Below, in pieces: positions 1 through 13,454 of a stretch of DNA of 64,000 nt. Made by a program: the position numbers and the translations under genes. Origin of the DNA: Drosophila pseudoobscura (taxonomy: Eukaryota; Arthropoda; Insecta; Diptera; Drosophilidae); NCBI RefSeq assembly GCF_009870125.1, contig NC_046679.1, forward strand, positions 1,302,001 to 1,366,000. Reading direction: 5' to 3'. Numbering within the stretch: position 1 is the stretch's first letter; every line of letters begins with the position of its first letter. The notes beneath the pieces were generated by a model, which saw nothing but the letters and a program-made list of their open reading frames with translations, searched no databases and had not been told where the DNA came from.

Positions 1-1004
1 CCGGCATTGTTCTGTTCTTAATTTGCAGTCTTCTCTTGTAGTTTTTGCACTCTCGGCGAGCCAGGGATTTTCACTTTTTGATTTCTATAATGTCTATAAA
101 AAAGAAGACACAAAACGGAGACCAAAGAAGGAGTCATAAAGATGCGGGTCTCTTGGCGATTTTTCCTGGACTTGAGGCTCAGATAAAACTCTGATCTGTC
201 GTGGACTTCGCATGGGATTGGGACTGGGACTAACTTATGCCTCCATGGAACTTAGTTTCATCCCTTCGATGGGGGGTGGACTATTCCTGATCTTCCTTGG
301 ACTTGGACTAACTTGTGCCTCACTTGAACTGCTTTAAATCTGCAAGCTTTGGCCCGCCGATCGGTCGAGTGGGTCGAGGTGCTGTGTGCCCTTCTCTAAG
401 CCAGGCGCAGATCAACCCATACCTTCTCAAGTGGTTCAGGATCTGTGGCCTGCTGCTCGGTTCTCCGGAATTTTCCGCTCGTAACAAGTGAGAGAAGCCG
501 GTGGATTTTCGGTAACACTTTTAATTCATAGATTTTCGTTGATTAAGTAATCCCCAGCGCGAGCTCAATGAAGGCGAACCCGAGGGCCCGCCGTGATTAG
601 CGCAGTTCGCGTAAGCGATCCCGATCCCGTCCAGGTCCCAATGCCGTCGTGGGCCCAGGCCCGAAGCAGGTGTGGCAACAGGTTAAGGTCTCGGAAGCCT
701 AAACCACACTCGTTCGCAGAGTCTCTGCCTCTGGCTCTGTCGAGCACTGCCTCTGCGGGCGATCCTTATCCAGGAGCAATTACCTAGCGAAACAAAAATA
801 TGAGTATGCAAATAGATTTTAATGGGCAGGATTACCCTTTTGCTAAATGCCCAAATCCTGGCCGGGCGGTCTGCTACGAGGCAGGACTCCTCTGCTCTTG
901 CGGCTGCCTTTGTTTTCAAATGTAATGAGAATGTCTCTAAGCCAAAATATTAAACATCCGTTTGATCCTGGCTTGCAACAGCAGCAGCATCGGGATAAAG
1001 AGTA

Positions 1005-1029
1005 TGAGGAGGAGGAGGAGGAGGAGGAG
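1005..1029. repeat. GAG trinucleotide repeat
   Basis: About eight consecutive GAG units form a purine-only strand. It lies outside any supportable gene and produces spurious Glu-rich and Leu-rich frames on the two strands. Confidence 0.85.
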
Positions 1030-4000
1030 TAGCGGAGCGACAGAGATGGCTAGATCTTTGCAAATCCGGCTTCCGATTGTCCCTCTCCCCGTTGTTGTAC
1101 CTGAAGTCAGGACGTCTCTGTCTCTGTTTCTGTCTCTTCTGTACGGCTTCAGTCTTGCGGCAAGCAAAAGTCAGCCCGAGGCGGCGTTGTTTTTGTAAAT
1201 TGAGTAGCCTCGATTTATCGCCAGATCAATTTTCTATATCTGCCGCACAGATAAGGAGCCGGTGAGCGGCAGAGCAGGAGAGCAGGAGAGGCAGCGGCAA
1301 CTAAGCCCCGGTCCTGCTCCTTAGGCCCTGCTTAGTGCCCTTAAGTTCAGCTTAACTTACTTTAGTGGGCAAATGGCAAATTTTCGGCGGAAAACCGTCC
1401 GGAGTTCTTTGTATTTGCATACACCACCAGCCTCGGCATTGTCTTTGACGCTTAGTCGCATAATTTGTCAGACAAGAGCCAGCCCATCCCAAGGAAGAAA
1501 GGGGAAAGGGAATATGGTATGGCGTGGTGTGGTGTGGTATGGGGAACCTCATTAGAGAACCCGCTTGATACGTTCAAGCAGCTGTCCGTCCGAGAAAGAG
1601 GAGAATCGATCAACATTTCATTTCTGATCATCTCACACACGATCGAGGATCGAGGATCGAGCGTTGTCCGAGGCGATTAGTCGAGAGTGACAATAAGGCC
1701 AGGACTTGGCAGGATCACTGAAGCGTTGCCTAATCACAAGTGGAGTGGAGTGGAGTTGTCCCCTCCCTTCGTATGTCTCTTTTTTACGCTCTTAAGTACT
1801 TGATGCTTAAGTCTAAGTCCATAGAAATCTTTGCACATCCACGAATCTGCTCGCCTCTCCTTTTGATTGTTGCAATCTGAGGACGGACGGGACAATGGTT
1901 CGGCTCGAATTCGGGGTCTGAGGTTGAGGTTGAGTGGAGTGGACCTCCTGGAGGTGAGAAAAATATTAGGGGCAAATCCGTTGAGCCGCTGGAACAATGT
2001 CCTCGAGGCTCAAGAGCAACTTGCGTTTAACCTCAAGAAAGTTGCAATTGCCCGCATTTTTGCCGGGGGTCTCATCGATCGTCGATCCCATTGTTCGCCC
2101 GGCAGTTCAGTTCAGTTCGCTAGAAATCTGTGGGACAGGCTAACAAGTGTTATACGATCTGCGACAGTTTTACATCTACTCGGCGTCTTGAATCTGAGGG
2201 ACCATCAAGGACTTGCAATCAAAAGCTGGACCACCGAGATCACAACGTCTTGTGTGGTTCCTTCCATAGGGGTCGCAGTATGAGAAAGAAACTTTCGACG
2301 AATTGCCTGGATGATCGGTGGGATGGATGGATGGATGGACGGCTGGCTGACTGGCTAAAAGGTCGGAAGTGGTGGCTGATGCTGCTGCTGCTGCATCTGC
2401 GGTCTTTGCCCCCAGGGCGGGCTCACGACGCAGCGTCGTAATTGAATTTGTTGCCTTTTCATTTGATGTTTTCTTTTTTGTTTTTAGCATAACAAAAGCT
2501 GACCGCCCAGGGCCCCGAGGCGACCAAGTGATGGCGCATGATAGTTCTTCCTGGCTTCCACTAGTTCCTCCCGGGGTTGGAGCGCCTCATCCTTCCCTTG
2601 GAAAATGGCGGCCACCACGAGGTCGGCTGTGCACTCGTGGAAGTAGCATTTACGGCATATCATTTAATTAAGCTGTCACACGAAGCCCTCCACCCACACC
2701 CACACCTCCCCAAAGGCTGAAAAAGTTTGAAACTTTTCAACTTCCGGTCAAGGAAGCAGGTGGCCAGGTCAGGTCGATCCCTCCTCGCTGGGTCATCAGG
2801 TGCATCCCCGAATGAAGCCATTACAGCCGGGGACGGGGACAGGGTCACGCAATCGCCGAGTCCTGGGAACTGCTCGAAGTTCGAGTCGACCCGCAACGGT
2901 GAAAAGTGAAAAGCCGTCGCGTCATCGTCGCATCGCACCGCGTCAATGGGAGGCCATATGTCATCATAACGAGCGCCTCGTCCACGTCCGATCAACCCTG
3001 CGGCCGACGATGCAACCCTGCTGCAGTGGCATTCCTCAACAGCGCGACGAGTGCAGGGCAAATATTGGAACTGAAACAACAAGGAGGTGAGAGTGAGAGT
3101 GAGAGGGTCTCGGCCTCCCCACTCGAGAAATGTAACAAATCGACTTTGACAAAGCTCCGGCTCCGGCTCCGACTCCGACTCCGACCTCAACCTGGGAAAT
3201 TGCAAACTGTCGCTGGAGGTCCTCTTGTGGGCTGGGTTTGCGGCACTCCATCAACTTCTGAAGAGGCCACTTAACACTCGGTCTCGAGCTTGCTACACGT
3301 CACTCACACCAACACATCATTACGCTCCCAGGATATGGAATACATTCGGGATGTATGGAGCGCCTAAAACAAAAGGGGTAGTTAGCGATTTGAATTTTGC
3401 AACTGAACAGAAACTGCAACAGGATATTGGCAAACCAATTTTCGAGAGCTTTTGTTCCGCTGAACGACGCGAGTAAGCCACAAAGGATCAACAATGCTCG
3501 AGAATTATTTTGTAGAGCCAGCAAGCGAGCCACTCGAGTCGGGTCTGGGGTCTCGGGTCTGGGGTCTCGGAGCTTGGGACTCTCGCCAATTGTATATTAA
3601 TTTTCAACTGTAACTTTGTGGCAGAAAAATACCCAAATAGCATTCAATAAAACCCTCTCTGGGGACTTTTATGGCCAGCTGTCGCCGACGACAACAAAAT
3701 CAACTTCAATTTCATTTTCAATCGCCTGATTTCTCGCTTTTTCATCGAAGCCATTTTGTCAAATAAAAGGGATTTAGCCACTAATCCAAAAATGGGACAG
3801 AATCAGCCGAAAGCGAGAGAGAGATCTCGGATGTATCTGCGGCTGCCCTAACGAGGCTGCCGTCCAATTGGTGACGATAAAAAATATAAAAAAAAAAAAA
3901 AACCTAAATGAGACACAAAGCCAGGGCGCGTGATTTCTGACATCGCAATTGACGACATCACATCCCAGGCACAACAGCTGCCGCAGGAGACAGGGATATC

Positions 4001-4295
4001 CTAGATGCCGCAGAGAGAGAACGAGAGAGAGGGTGGGGGCTTTCAATTTTCTGCAGGAGATTAGAGCACGAGCATCGGGATGGCCTCACATTTAAGCGCT
4101 TACATGGGAACTAATTTCTGAAGTGCCCTCGAACACTTCATAAAATATTTGCATCAGTTTGCGGCAGCGGACGGACGGGCGACAGGCGACAACCCGCTGC
4201 GGGGATTAGCACTAAAACAAACATGGCGACAGTCAAACCGAAAAAAACGTATCTAACGGATCGCGTTAGGCAACGCCGTGGCTTGCCGACTGACT

Positions 4296-4325
4296 CGTCG
4301 TTGTCGTCGTCGTCGTCGTCGTCGT
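4296..4325. repeat. GTC trinucleotide repeat
   Basis: A run of GTC units (one TTG interruption near its start) lies in spacer DNA. It encodes a poly-Asp stretch on the minus strand within an otherwise meaningless frame. Confidence 0.85.
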
Positions 4326-7300
4326 GGCTTGTCAGCTTCATTGTGGGTCGTGGACAGTGGCTCCAGATGCGATTGGAATGACTACCAAAACTGTACTTAA
4401 AGCTTTCTTCATGTAAGGAGCTTGATCATAGATCTGTGATGGATTATTTACGATAGTCCTCGAGCGTATATAATGTATGATTTATTTTCTGGATACATGA
4501 TGCATTGCTGTTGGCTTAATTTGATATCTGATAAACTAATATAAAAATCATGAATCATGATATCTTGGTCTTTTGAAGACTCATTCTATTTGACGGCTTT
4601 TTTTCTGTGCGAGCCACGACGGTTCGATTGATTTTAAGCCGATTAAATGTATGTCAACGCGATAGTAAGTTGAACATACTCGTAAGCATTTCTTTGCATA
4701 AATATTCGTTGGCTCGAAAAATCTTATATGAATTATAAAGAGGAGTAGATGTACAGAGGAACTAGTGGTGGATCCAGTGGGTTCAAGTTTTAGCCATCAT
4801 CGTTTAGTAGTAACAATCCACTGAAAATCATTCAAAAGAATTCTGAATTCTATTCAAAGCGACCATGGTCCTGGTTCCACTGTGCTTGGGGTGTCTCTGA
4901 GGGACTGTTTTCCAGGACTGCCTGCGCGTGCTGCTCTGCGCTGAGCTGCTTAAAAAACGTTGCCCGAGTCCTGTTTACCGTGCGGATCACACTTGAGGGC
5001 CGTCGCTGACAAAACGGTTAAGCCCACGTAACGGAAGCGCCGGGCCATGACATGGACATGGACATGGGCTTTGGTGCGGGGTTGCGGGGCTGCGGGGGCT
5101 GGCAATTATAATGTGACAATGTCACGTGAACAGCGGCACACATCCTGATGCCCTACGCAGACGGGGCATATGACCCGCTCCGGGGGGAGTGGCCTACTGC
5201 GGCAGGGTGCTGGACGAGTCGGAAGTGCCGAATCCATAATTTGTGCGCTCGTTCGTTCAATTTTAATGAGAGTGGGCCGCCCATTCGGACCGGACTCGAG
5301 AGGATGGGATGAGAGCGATGAGCAACTGTTTCAACTGGTTCCGGCGGGCACCCTTAGGGGTGGCAGTCCCCTACCAAACCTCTGCATCCCTCCACTCTGC
5401 CATTTGCAACCCGCGATTTGTTGCTGCTATGTAAATTGTTACATTATTGTCATAATTCTCAGGCTGGGAAATGGAAAAGCCATCAACACGAAAATGCCTA
5501 TGACATAATTTGCGCTTTGTTGTGGTTAATTGTCGGTGTTGCATCCACGGGGAGTGAGGCGTTAGGCGTGAGATTAACGACCCACCGCCGGACCAGGCAA
5601 AACACAATGCTGCACCAAAGTGCTTCCAGTGCCAGTGCCACTCCAGCTACTGGTTCAAATCCGCTAACGAAGTAAGCCCCGAATGCCGACTAAACGCTGG
5701 GAGAATGGAGTTGGTAGTATGAAATATCACTGACCTGAAATGGGGTTACTATAAACTGAGATATGGATTGAAAAATATTCGAAAGATGAGGCAGAGATAT
5801 GGTAGTAAACTTTCAATTTACCAATGGACGTATTAAACACTAGTTATGGAAGAGATTTGTACTGCAAATATACAAATTTAAATGAAATGAAATAGGAAAT
5901 CGAATGGAGTCAAATCTGCTAATGGTTTGACTCTGAATTCTTCAATCAGATTCCATTCAAGACATCTAATACCCATCCAAAATAAAGTGGTTTCGATTCG
6001 AGTCAAATACTTGTAACCTACAGATTTGAAAGATGGGATTCATTACCTCCAAATAGTTCACTCCGTTTGAAAGAACATGTTCTTCCAATAGTTTTTGTAC
6101 TTTAGGTTCTGTAGTATCTTACAGAACCATTTCCTATGAAATGTTTTTCATATTTTTGTACTCTCCTGGCTACTCGCATTGGGTATCGATATCCCAGCAT
6201 CTTGAGGATTCGTCCGAGCCAATTAACTCGACTCCAATGATGTGCGAAATCGCGCAATGCAGAAGCCGCCGCCCGAAAACGTATCGAGGCTCCTACAAAG
6301 GACCTCCGATCATCTGTGGATTCTGCAAAGATCTTACGCATCTCTTTGGTCTCTGCTCGAGACCCGGAATAATTGAAACCAATTAGTTGGGAAAAACCTT
6401 TTAATTGTGTTTTCAATACCTGGGCGCAAGTAAATATTTTCATAGGCCGGCCAGCAAACAATGAGGCTGCTGAGGACACGCCGATCAGCAGCAGGAGCAG
6501 GAGACGGGCAAACAAAAAATGTGAGAACATGGCAATGACCAAAATAATCCTCCTGCTCGGCCAAAAAGAAAGATATATTGTAATGCGTTTTACAAGCGAA
6601 AACGGTGAAAAGAAATTGCCAAATAATTGCCAGGAAAAAAGCAGGAAAAAGAGAATCAAGACAAAAAATCAACCGCAGCCATTGTCCGAGGAAGAGAAAG
6701 AAAATGAACCGAGTCTTGAGCTCTGAGTCCTGGTTGTAGTCCTGGTCCTGGTCCTCTGCCAACTGTCGATGGCTGTCAAAACTCGTGTGGGCCCGACTTC
6801 TGTTCTCCAAACTGTTGCCAAATGTTGCACAGAGCCCAGGAAATATTAACGGAGTCCTCCTTTCTTGTTGATTTATTTACTTTTTGATTCTCAGTGTCTT
6901 GGCAGCAGTTAATTGGCCCGTTGTTGTGTCAGTCAGGCTCAAGATCAGCGCCAGAGTAAACAAATTTACACTGCATTATCCTGCATGTGGCAGGGGCAGG
7001 GGCAGGGCAGGATTTTCCAACTGCAAGATTGCGACAGTTTGATGCAATCAGGAAATGATTAGCTACAGTTCCTGGGGCGGGGGATACGCTATGGGAATCG
7101 AAATGGAAGCCAAACCCGAATTCTCTCGGTCTTTTATTGTGCGCTAAGCCTGTAAACAATAAATAACAAATGCCAGATTCCATTGCCATAATTAGCCAAC
7201 TATTTTCGGTTTCAAAATACTCCGGTTAATTCTACTCTAAACGTACTCAATGAGCTGATCCGCTCTACATGCTGCTTTAAATTTGTGATTGGCATATCAT

Positions 7301-8084
7301 TACCGCATGCCGGATTCGAGCCACGAATCGCGTGGGTCTGCACTGAGAGAAATCGTGCTTTGCACGAGCGATAAGTATACGGATGGGTACCCTCTGATCT
7401 ACGACTTTCTCTCAGTGCACAACTTTTGGACCGCAACAAAAAAACAGTGGCAACAGCGGCAGCAGCGGCAGCAGTGGCAACAAACGGTAGGCTAATTAAG
7501 CACTTTGAGCCGCCGCCGCCGTCGCCGCCGCCACCGTAGACGTGGCCAACATCTAATCACCTGTGAAAAAGGAGGCGAGGCGAACGAGAGGCCGTCGCAG
7601 AAAAACACTTGAGGTTCTCGAGTCGAGTAGAGGTCGCTCGGTCGGTCTCTGTTGAGGTCTAAATATCGAATCGATTACGAGTGAGCACGTCAAGTGGACC
7701 CGTACTTTTTTTTAGGAATGTTTTCGGTGGATAATAAGTTACTGCCGTGTCATGAGAGCGGAACTCCAGTCTTCGGTCTTCGGTCTTCGGTCTTCAGTCA
7801 TTCGGTGGGATATCTATCTGTTTGTTTGTTGTCTGCGTTGTCTGCTGTGTTTATACAATACATCAATTTTTATGAGCTGTCAGATTCTTGCACTTTGACG
7901 TTTGACATTGTTCGGGGGGCCCGGTGTCCGGTTACACCGCACAGCGGCCTACAATGGTGTACAATTATCTGGGGGCTCAATGCCCATTTGCTGGCGATTG
8001 TTGCCCGATTCTGATTTGTCGCCGCTGCCATTGCAATTAATCGTTCACTTGTTTGCATGTCACTCTCTCGGACAAAATCCGCTG

Positions 8085-8141
8085 GAGCTGGAGCTGGAGC
8101 TGGTGCTGGAACTGGCACTGAAACTGGAGCTGAAACTGTAG
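8085..8141. repeat. Degenerate GGAGCT hexamer repeat
   Basis: Roughly nine hexamer units start as perfect GGAGCT copies and decay to the right into variants such as GGTGCT and GAAACT. There is no coding context. The gradient of decay suggests expansion from the left edge. Confidence 0.7.
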
Positions 8142-9559
8142 CTGATGGCTGATGATGTCTGAGCTGACATTGAAAATGCGATTATACATGGAAATCATAA
8201 ATTTGTTAATAGCATTTTGTCAGCTCGCTTGGGTAATTAATGTGTAATGTGCGTTAAGTTCATGAATCATTTTTCGCCAATGAATAGATGGCGACATCTA
8301 TGGCTTGACCTTCTCTTTTGATGAAGTCACGTAGTAGATGTGAGGCCTTTACCTCAAGCTTTGGGTAAGTTGTATCCTCTGTTGAGAGGCTATACAGATT
8401 CCTTCCCCGGACTCTCAGCCCGATTCCCCCGCTACAATCCCATGTAGAGCCATATCAGAGCCGAGTTCATTGAGCCGAGCGGCGCCGGACAAGGTCAGTC
8501 TTTTGGGGGGCTGTGGAACAACTTTCGAAAACTGCAACTCAGTTGTGGCATGCCACAGTCCAAGGACAAGGGCAGGAAGATGCATAATGGAACGAGGAAC
8601 AAAGCCAGCAAAAAGCTTCATCAAATCCAGAACGAAGCCTCTAATGAGTCAGTTCCCCGAAACAGTTTTCCTTCGCCACTGCAATCACCATTACCACGTC
8701 ACGATTTGACGTCATTCTCCAACTGATTTGCATGATCGGAGCTCGGTGATCGGAGATCGGTTCGGAGCCAGTGGAGCCAACGCCCCAGGTCCCCGAATGC
8801 GGAAGTCTGCGCTGCAGCAGTGCGAAAACCGCTACGCATGCGCCTGGAAACCCGTTGTTGCACCCGTCGATTGCCCCACCTCAACACACGCACCTACTCC
8901 GGTTCCCAGCCCCCCATTGACCTTGATATTGCGGCAGGCTGCAGTGCGGCGGTGCGTGTGGGGGAAACTGGTCCAGCTCTGGACCGGTGGCACTATAAAC
9001 CACGTTAGTTATGCGGCAATTAAACGGTTGCGCTGCCATGACGTTGACAAGTGCGGGCAAGGCTAAGCCGAGAGTCAAACGGAAAGTGAGACCGGAGAGC
9101 GGGGACCGGAGACCGGGGACCGGAGAGCCTTCTCCTGCGAAATTTCAAGCAGATGCGCAATTAGCGGGCACTTACTCGTACATGAAATGGGAACAACCTT
9201 CTCGGATTTCACTTTCATTCTGGAATTTTGGTGTTCCGTGATTCTGGGATGTGTAAAAGAGAATGAGAATCGTCTGTCTGACTTTTGACGAATTCTCGCT
9301 GACAGGGAGGAGTGTGTGGCAGGGTCAGCTCTATGAGTCAGCTATCAAATCACCATCTCGCCAGGAACCAACCTTCTCCCCACACCAGAATGGGATTATC
9401 TATGGATCTTCCGAATGGATCGTATTTCTCAACAAGTTTAGCGAGTTTCGGTTTTGACTCCAGCCAGGATGAGGACGACGACGATGATGATGGAACTGAC
9501 TGGGGAACCGATAAGCATTTAGCATTAAATTTTCGTTAACCTTCCGCCTGGAGTTTTGA

Positions 9560-9579
9560 CTCGCTCGCTCGCTCGCTCG
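9560..9579. repeat. CTCG tetranucleotide repeat
   Basis: A perfect CTCG tetramer run. About 100 bases further on (9670-9687) there is a CT dinucleotide run. Both lie in spacer DNA. Confidence 0.75.
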
Positions 9580-9773
9580 ATTTCAGAAAACGCTCGACTG
9601 CATCTTGAATTACAAATAATCGCAATTGTCTGTCTGTCCATTCCGTGCTTTGTTCGGTGGTAGGTCTCTGACTCTCTCTCTCTCTCTGTATGGCAGCTGA
9701 AATAATTGAGAGACAACGCGGAATTAAAGGCGAATCCAGATATGGGAAATGTTCTGCTTTGCATCCCATTCCC

Positions 9774-9798
9774 CCACCCCTACCCCTACCCCTACCCC
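9774..9798. repeat. CCCCTA repeat
   Basis: About four CCCCTA units, with three G-rich runs and more on the minus strand. It resembles telomere repeats of other eukaryotes only superficially; Drosophila telomeres do not use such repeats. A local simple-sequence expansion is the plain reading. Confidence 0.7.
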
Positions 9799-10824
9799 GC
9801 TCCGGCTCCGGCAGGGCGCAACCCTCATTATCATCTGAGCGATTGTGATTAACTCGGCGAAAGTGAAAGCCTGACAAATAGAACTATGAATAGAGATCTA
9901 TGTATCTCTCACTCCCTTCCTCTCCCATGGTCTATATGTACATATATCTGCCTCTTGCGCACAATCAAAATAAAACTGCAGAATCAACCTCCCTCCCTCC
10001 CCTGCTGCCTGAACCCACCGCCCTTCCAGTGTATCCTTGGGTGGCAGTATCGTCGCATCAGGCAAACGCCTCGAAATCGAAATCAAAATCAAAAAGGCAG
10101 CCAGCAGCAGCCGAGAAATGTTAAAAGGAGGATGAAAACACTAATGTACAGTGATCACTGGATAGAGTGGATGGGTTCATGTAGTATCAGCTGGAAAATC
10201 TTACTATTAGCTCAAATCTTGTAGAGCTTTAGATAGGGTCTAAGTTCTAGTTGGTTGCTACTCTGTTCCGATACTCCGGTACAGTGGAAACCCTTCCTTC
10301 CCCCTCGAGTGTGTCCACTGTGGTTCCGTAGTGGCCTGGCAGTTGAAACCCTCCCTTTCGCACCCTCAAGCTAATCCAAAAAATGCTCTCGGCCTCACCT
10401 TGGGCTTACTTCCACTTCTCCTTGCTTCCCCCTACCCTTACCCTTGTCGAACCAATTCCCTCCTCCTCTCAGCACCGTCATTCGCTGCTCTTGTTGTTGT
10501 TTGTCAACTGATTTAATTTCCTCCTTCTTCTCCGAGTACTCCGCCCAGGCGTTCATTATTCTTCTTTTCCTTCACCTCCTGCTAGTCGAAAGGTATATGG
10601 AATAAAAGGTGTGGCTGTCTGAGGGAGAGAGCGAACTGCATAGCTGCTACGAGCGAGCATAACCGAGCGCCCTACCTTTCCGTTGACATATCCTGGGCCT
10701 CTTTCTTCTGTGCTTCTCCCTCCTCCTGCTCTCCGCACACTTCCCTTCCCGCTGTGAGAGGGCGTTTACTGTTTTTGGTCACACAAACAAAACCAGCCAT
10801 GATGACGGTGATTACCATTATGAA

Positions 10825-10848
10825 GATGATGATGATGATGATGATGAT
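10825..10848. repeat. ATG trinucleotide repeat
   Basis: Eight or so GAT/ATG units in spacer DNA, with no coding context. Confidence 0.8.
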
Positions 10849-11775
10849 AGGATGGCGGACTTGCAAAAGGGCAAATAACGGTGTAAATGAAAATGTTTCT
10901 ACTTGAGACCGCGTGCTCTCTCTATCTCGCTCTTTTCCGACCACATGCGGCTGCTTTGTGCCACACAAATGATTCCGAGCGTGTCCCTGCGAGTGTGTGT
11001 GTGGAAATTGCTCATTAAAATATTGAAAACCGATTTGCATAGACTTAACTGTTCCCATTCTAGCCCATATCTGAGGTTGTGGCCATACCTCTAAAACCCC
11101 TCTTGCACGTGGCACTCGCCACTTGGCCCTCTCTTGGGGGGATTATGCAATGTAGTCCAGTGGGTCTAGTCCACCAAGAGACTAGACTAGACTAGTATAC
11201 ATACATCCCATATGCCATCCATGCCACAATTTCCCTTGGCCAAGCTCTTTCCTGACCTACTGTATGCCATCATAAATTATGATCAAAAATTATGCAAAAT
11301 GTTCTCAAACAATTCTTTGATTGGATGTGGGCGGGGCGCATGTGGGTGGCCATAAACAAGGCCCGGACAATGCCTGCAATCGGACAAATACAAACACAAG
11401 CACAAACACCATAAATAATTGAAGCCAGTCTCTCGGCGAGAGTCAACAAGTCAAAGACATTGCAGCAACCCTGGCTTGCAGTGGTTCTGATTGTTGCCAG
11501 GTGGTTATGGCCACGCCACAAAGTCCAGCGATCTAGATATAAATCATTACCGACTTGTATGCAGAAAATGCAAAAAAAAAGAAACATTGGGAAAGAGGGC
11601 TGGCCCCATCATCCATCAACAAATCGAACAGTTTTCGAGAGGTATCCTCCATTCCCACAATGATCCCCCAGAGAGGATCTTAGATGTTTGATTGTTCCAC
11701 CACAGGTTTGGCTTGAAGTGGAACAAGTTTGTTGGCCAAATTAAACGATTGCCCTGAAAATTACATCATGCACCC

Positions 11776-11808
11776 GCGGCAGCCGCAGCGGCAGCCGCAG
11801 CGGCAGCG
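11776..11808. repeat. CGGCAG/CCGCAG repeat
   Basis: Alternating hexamers CGGCAG and CCGCAG form a short tandem array in spacer DNA. It encodes Gln-Pro or Arg-Gln tracts in chance frames. Confidence 0.75.
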
Positions 11809-12333
11809 TCAGCAGAGAGCAGAACCAATTGATAATTCGCTGTTTTCCCTGGCAGCTCCAGTGGCTCTCAGATGGGATGGGAAAACTCTGAAGCTGAAGT
11901 GTTTAAATAATTAAAAAATAGTTTTGTCTTGGGCTGTGACTGGAGCTGCAACTGGAGCTGGACCTGGGCTTGGGCTTGGTATAGAAAGAAAAAGTAGACG
12001 CTCGAAGCGAAAGAGTACGAAACTGGTAAAACGACTCGGCAACAACGATAACCACGAGCCACACACACATACCACCATACGGACGGTACCAATACCAGCC
12101 TCAAAGTTGACTTATTGGAGCACTTAGCTCGATTCTTGTTATTGTTACTGTTACTGTTAACACTCGTAATACCAACACAATTACAGAGGTAACAGCAACA
12201 GCAGCAGTAGCAGCAGCAGCAGGGGCTTGGGGCTTGGGGACAGGGGATCGGGGATCGGGGCTTGGAGTGCCTAGGCGGAGTCGGCGGCAGCAGTCAGTCC
12301 AAGGTTTCTGCTGCCCCGAACCGCTGATCGGAC

Positions 12334-12374
12334 TATAAAAAGCTTGGGCGGCGCCGTTGCGGAAGGCAGTTTAT
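12334..12374 (+). promoter_or_regulatory. Cpr100A core promoter: TATA box and initiator
   Basis: TATAAAA lies at 12334-12340. An initiator-like GCAGTTT lies about 33 bases downstream, with the presumed start A at 12368. This is the normal spacing of a fly TATA/Inr promoter and suits a developmentally regulated cuticle gene. It would give a 5' UTR of about 205 bases before the ATG at 12575. Transcription start is inferred, not seen. Confidence 0.65.
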
Positions 12375-12574
12375 TGAATAAATCGGTTGTCGTCGGTCCA
12401 AGTCCAGTCCCCCACATCCGAGTCCAAAATCCCCTCCTTGCTAACGGACAGCACAGTGTAAAGGCGCGAGTGATACCCCCATTCTCCAACCATTCTGAGA
12501 GAAAGAGAGATCTAGAGTGCAGTTTACGCCGTAGCTTATCAAGGATACAGATCCCCAAAAGAAAATTTAACAAA

Positions 12575-13454
12575 ATGTTCCGCTTTGTGAGTTTTGCTTG
12601 ATTTAATTGGACTTGATTTGAGAGTGTGTGTGATGCTTATGAGAAATATTTGACAGCTCGCCCTGACCACCCTGGTGGCCCTGGCTGCCAGCCAGAACAA
12701 CTACCACCAGGACCCCAAGACGGCGGCCATCATCAGTGAGCAGAGGTACCTGTCCGGCGACGGGAAATTCGGGGCCGCGTACGAGCAGGAGGATGGCATC
12801 AACTTCAAGGAGGAAACCGATTCCGATGGCACCCGCCATGGCAGCTACAGCTACGTGGATCCCTCCGGACAGCGTCGCACCATCTCCTACACGGCAGGCA
12901 AGAATGGGTAAGACTGGGCTCATGTTTATTCTCTCCGGGATTCAGACGATCAATCTCGATCTCCCCCTCTCTACCGCAACAGCTTCCAGGCCTCCGGCGA
13001 CCATCTGCCGCAAGCGCCGCCCGCACCACCGCAGCCCGTGCCCACCGCCGGTTACCAGCCACAGCCGCAGTACCAGCCCCAGCAGCAGCAGCAGCAGTAC
13101 CAGGCACCCGCCCCCCAGCACCAGCCGTCCTTCCGCAGCAACGACTACGATGACGGGTCGTACGATCCCCGCTATAACGATCCCAGCTTCGGCCAGAACC
13201 AGCAGACTTATCATCAGCCGGCTCCTCAGCCGCAGTACCGCCCCGCCCCGCAGCCCGCCTACAATCCGGCCCCACAGCAGACGTACCACCAGCCTGCCCC
13301 ACAGCCGCAGTACCACCAGCCGCAGCAGCAGCCCCAGCAGCAGCCGGCGTATTACACCACGACCACGCCCAACCCCCATCGATTCTCGCCGCCCGGCAAG
13401 CTCTCCCTCAACCGCACGCCCGACGGCTTCACCTACTCCTTCAACAAGGTCTAA
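12575..13454 (+). CDS. Cpr100A: Cuticular protein with Rebers-Riddiford chitin-binding domain (Cpr100A)
   Basis: Three coding exons: 12575-12586, 12657-12907 and 12983-13454, giving 244 residues with GT..AG introns throughout. The first exon encodes only MFRF, the four-codon first exon typical of insect cuticle genes, and is the start of a signal peptide ending near ALAAS. Residues about 35-95 form an RR-type chitin-binding domain, with GSYSYVDPSGQRR, then ISYTAGKNGF, then the hallmark GDHLP, closest to the RR-1 class. The rest is a low-complexity tail rich in Pro, Gln and Tyr, with repeated PQPQY and TYHQPAPQ blocks. The product is secreted by epidermis and binds chitin in the cuticle. Assignment to Cpr100A rests on the domain and tail pattern, the length near the known protein (about 240 residues), and neighbours of the same map region. 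AATAAA at 13797-13802 fits the poly(A) signal. Confidence 0.9.

Larger units (their letters stand above)
1..12300. other. Long intergenic or intronic spacer, no supportable gene
   Basis: I see no exon chain, conserved domain or convincing coding pattern in this 12.3 kb on either strand. The longest open frames (for example 1867-2283 + and 2660-3205 -) are low in complexity or rich in Arg, Ser and Leu, as expected of chance frames in GC-rich DNA, and have no family signature. The DNA alternates between GC-rich parts and AT-rich parts (4380-4860, 5700-6150) and carries many short tandem repeats, listed separately where clear. It could be regulatory DNA or a large intron of a gene lying outside the window, but no splice-flanked exon can be pointed to. 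Confidence 0.6.

Noticed and set aside
1867-2283. A 138-codon frame in the left spacer
   Set aside because: No domain, no splice context and average spacer composition; such lengths arise by chance in GC-balanced DNA of this size.
2660-3205. A 181-codon minus-strand frame
   Set aside because: Low-complexity Ser/Glu/Arg repeats come from hexamer repeats near 3085-3185; nothing protein-like elsewhere.
6102-6659. A 185-codon minus-strand frame with a hydrophobic start
   Set aside because: Phe/Leu-rich from AT-rich DNA; neither the start nor the frame has supporting splice or domain evidence.
7280-7340. A GGATTCGAGCC word resembling a tRNA B box
   Set aside because: No A box at the right distance and no foldable cloverleaf around it.
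9774-9798. CCCCTA repeat as an interstitial telomere
   Set aside because: Drosophila telomeres are built from retrotransposons, so a simple-sequence expansion is the better explanation.
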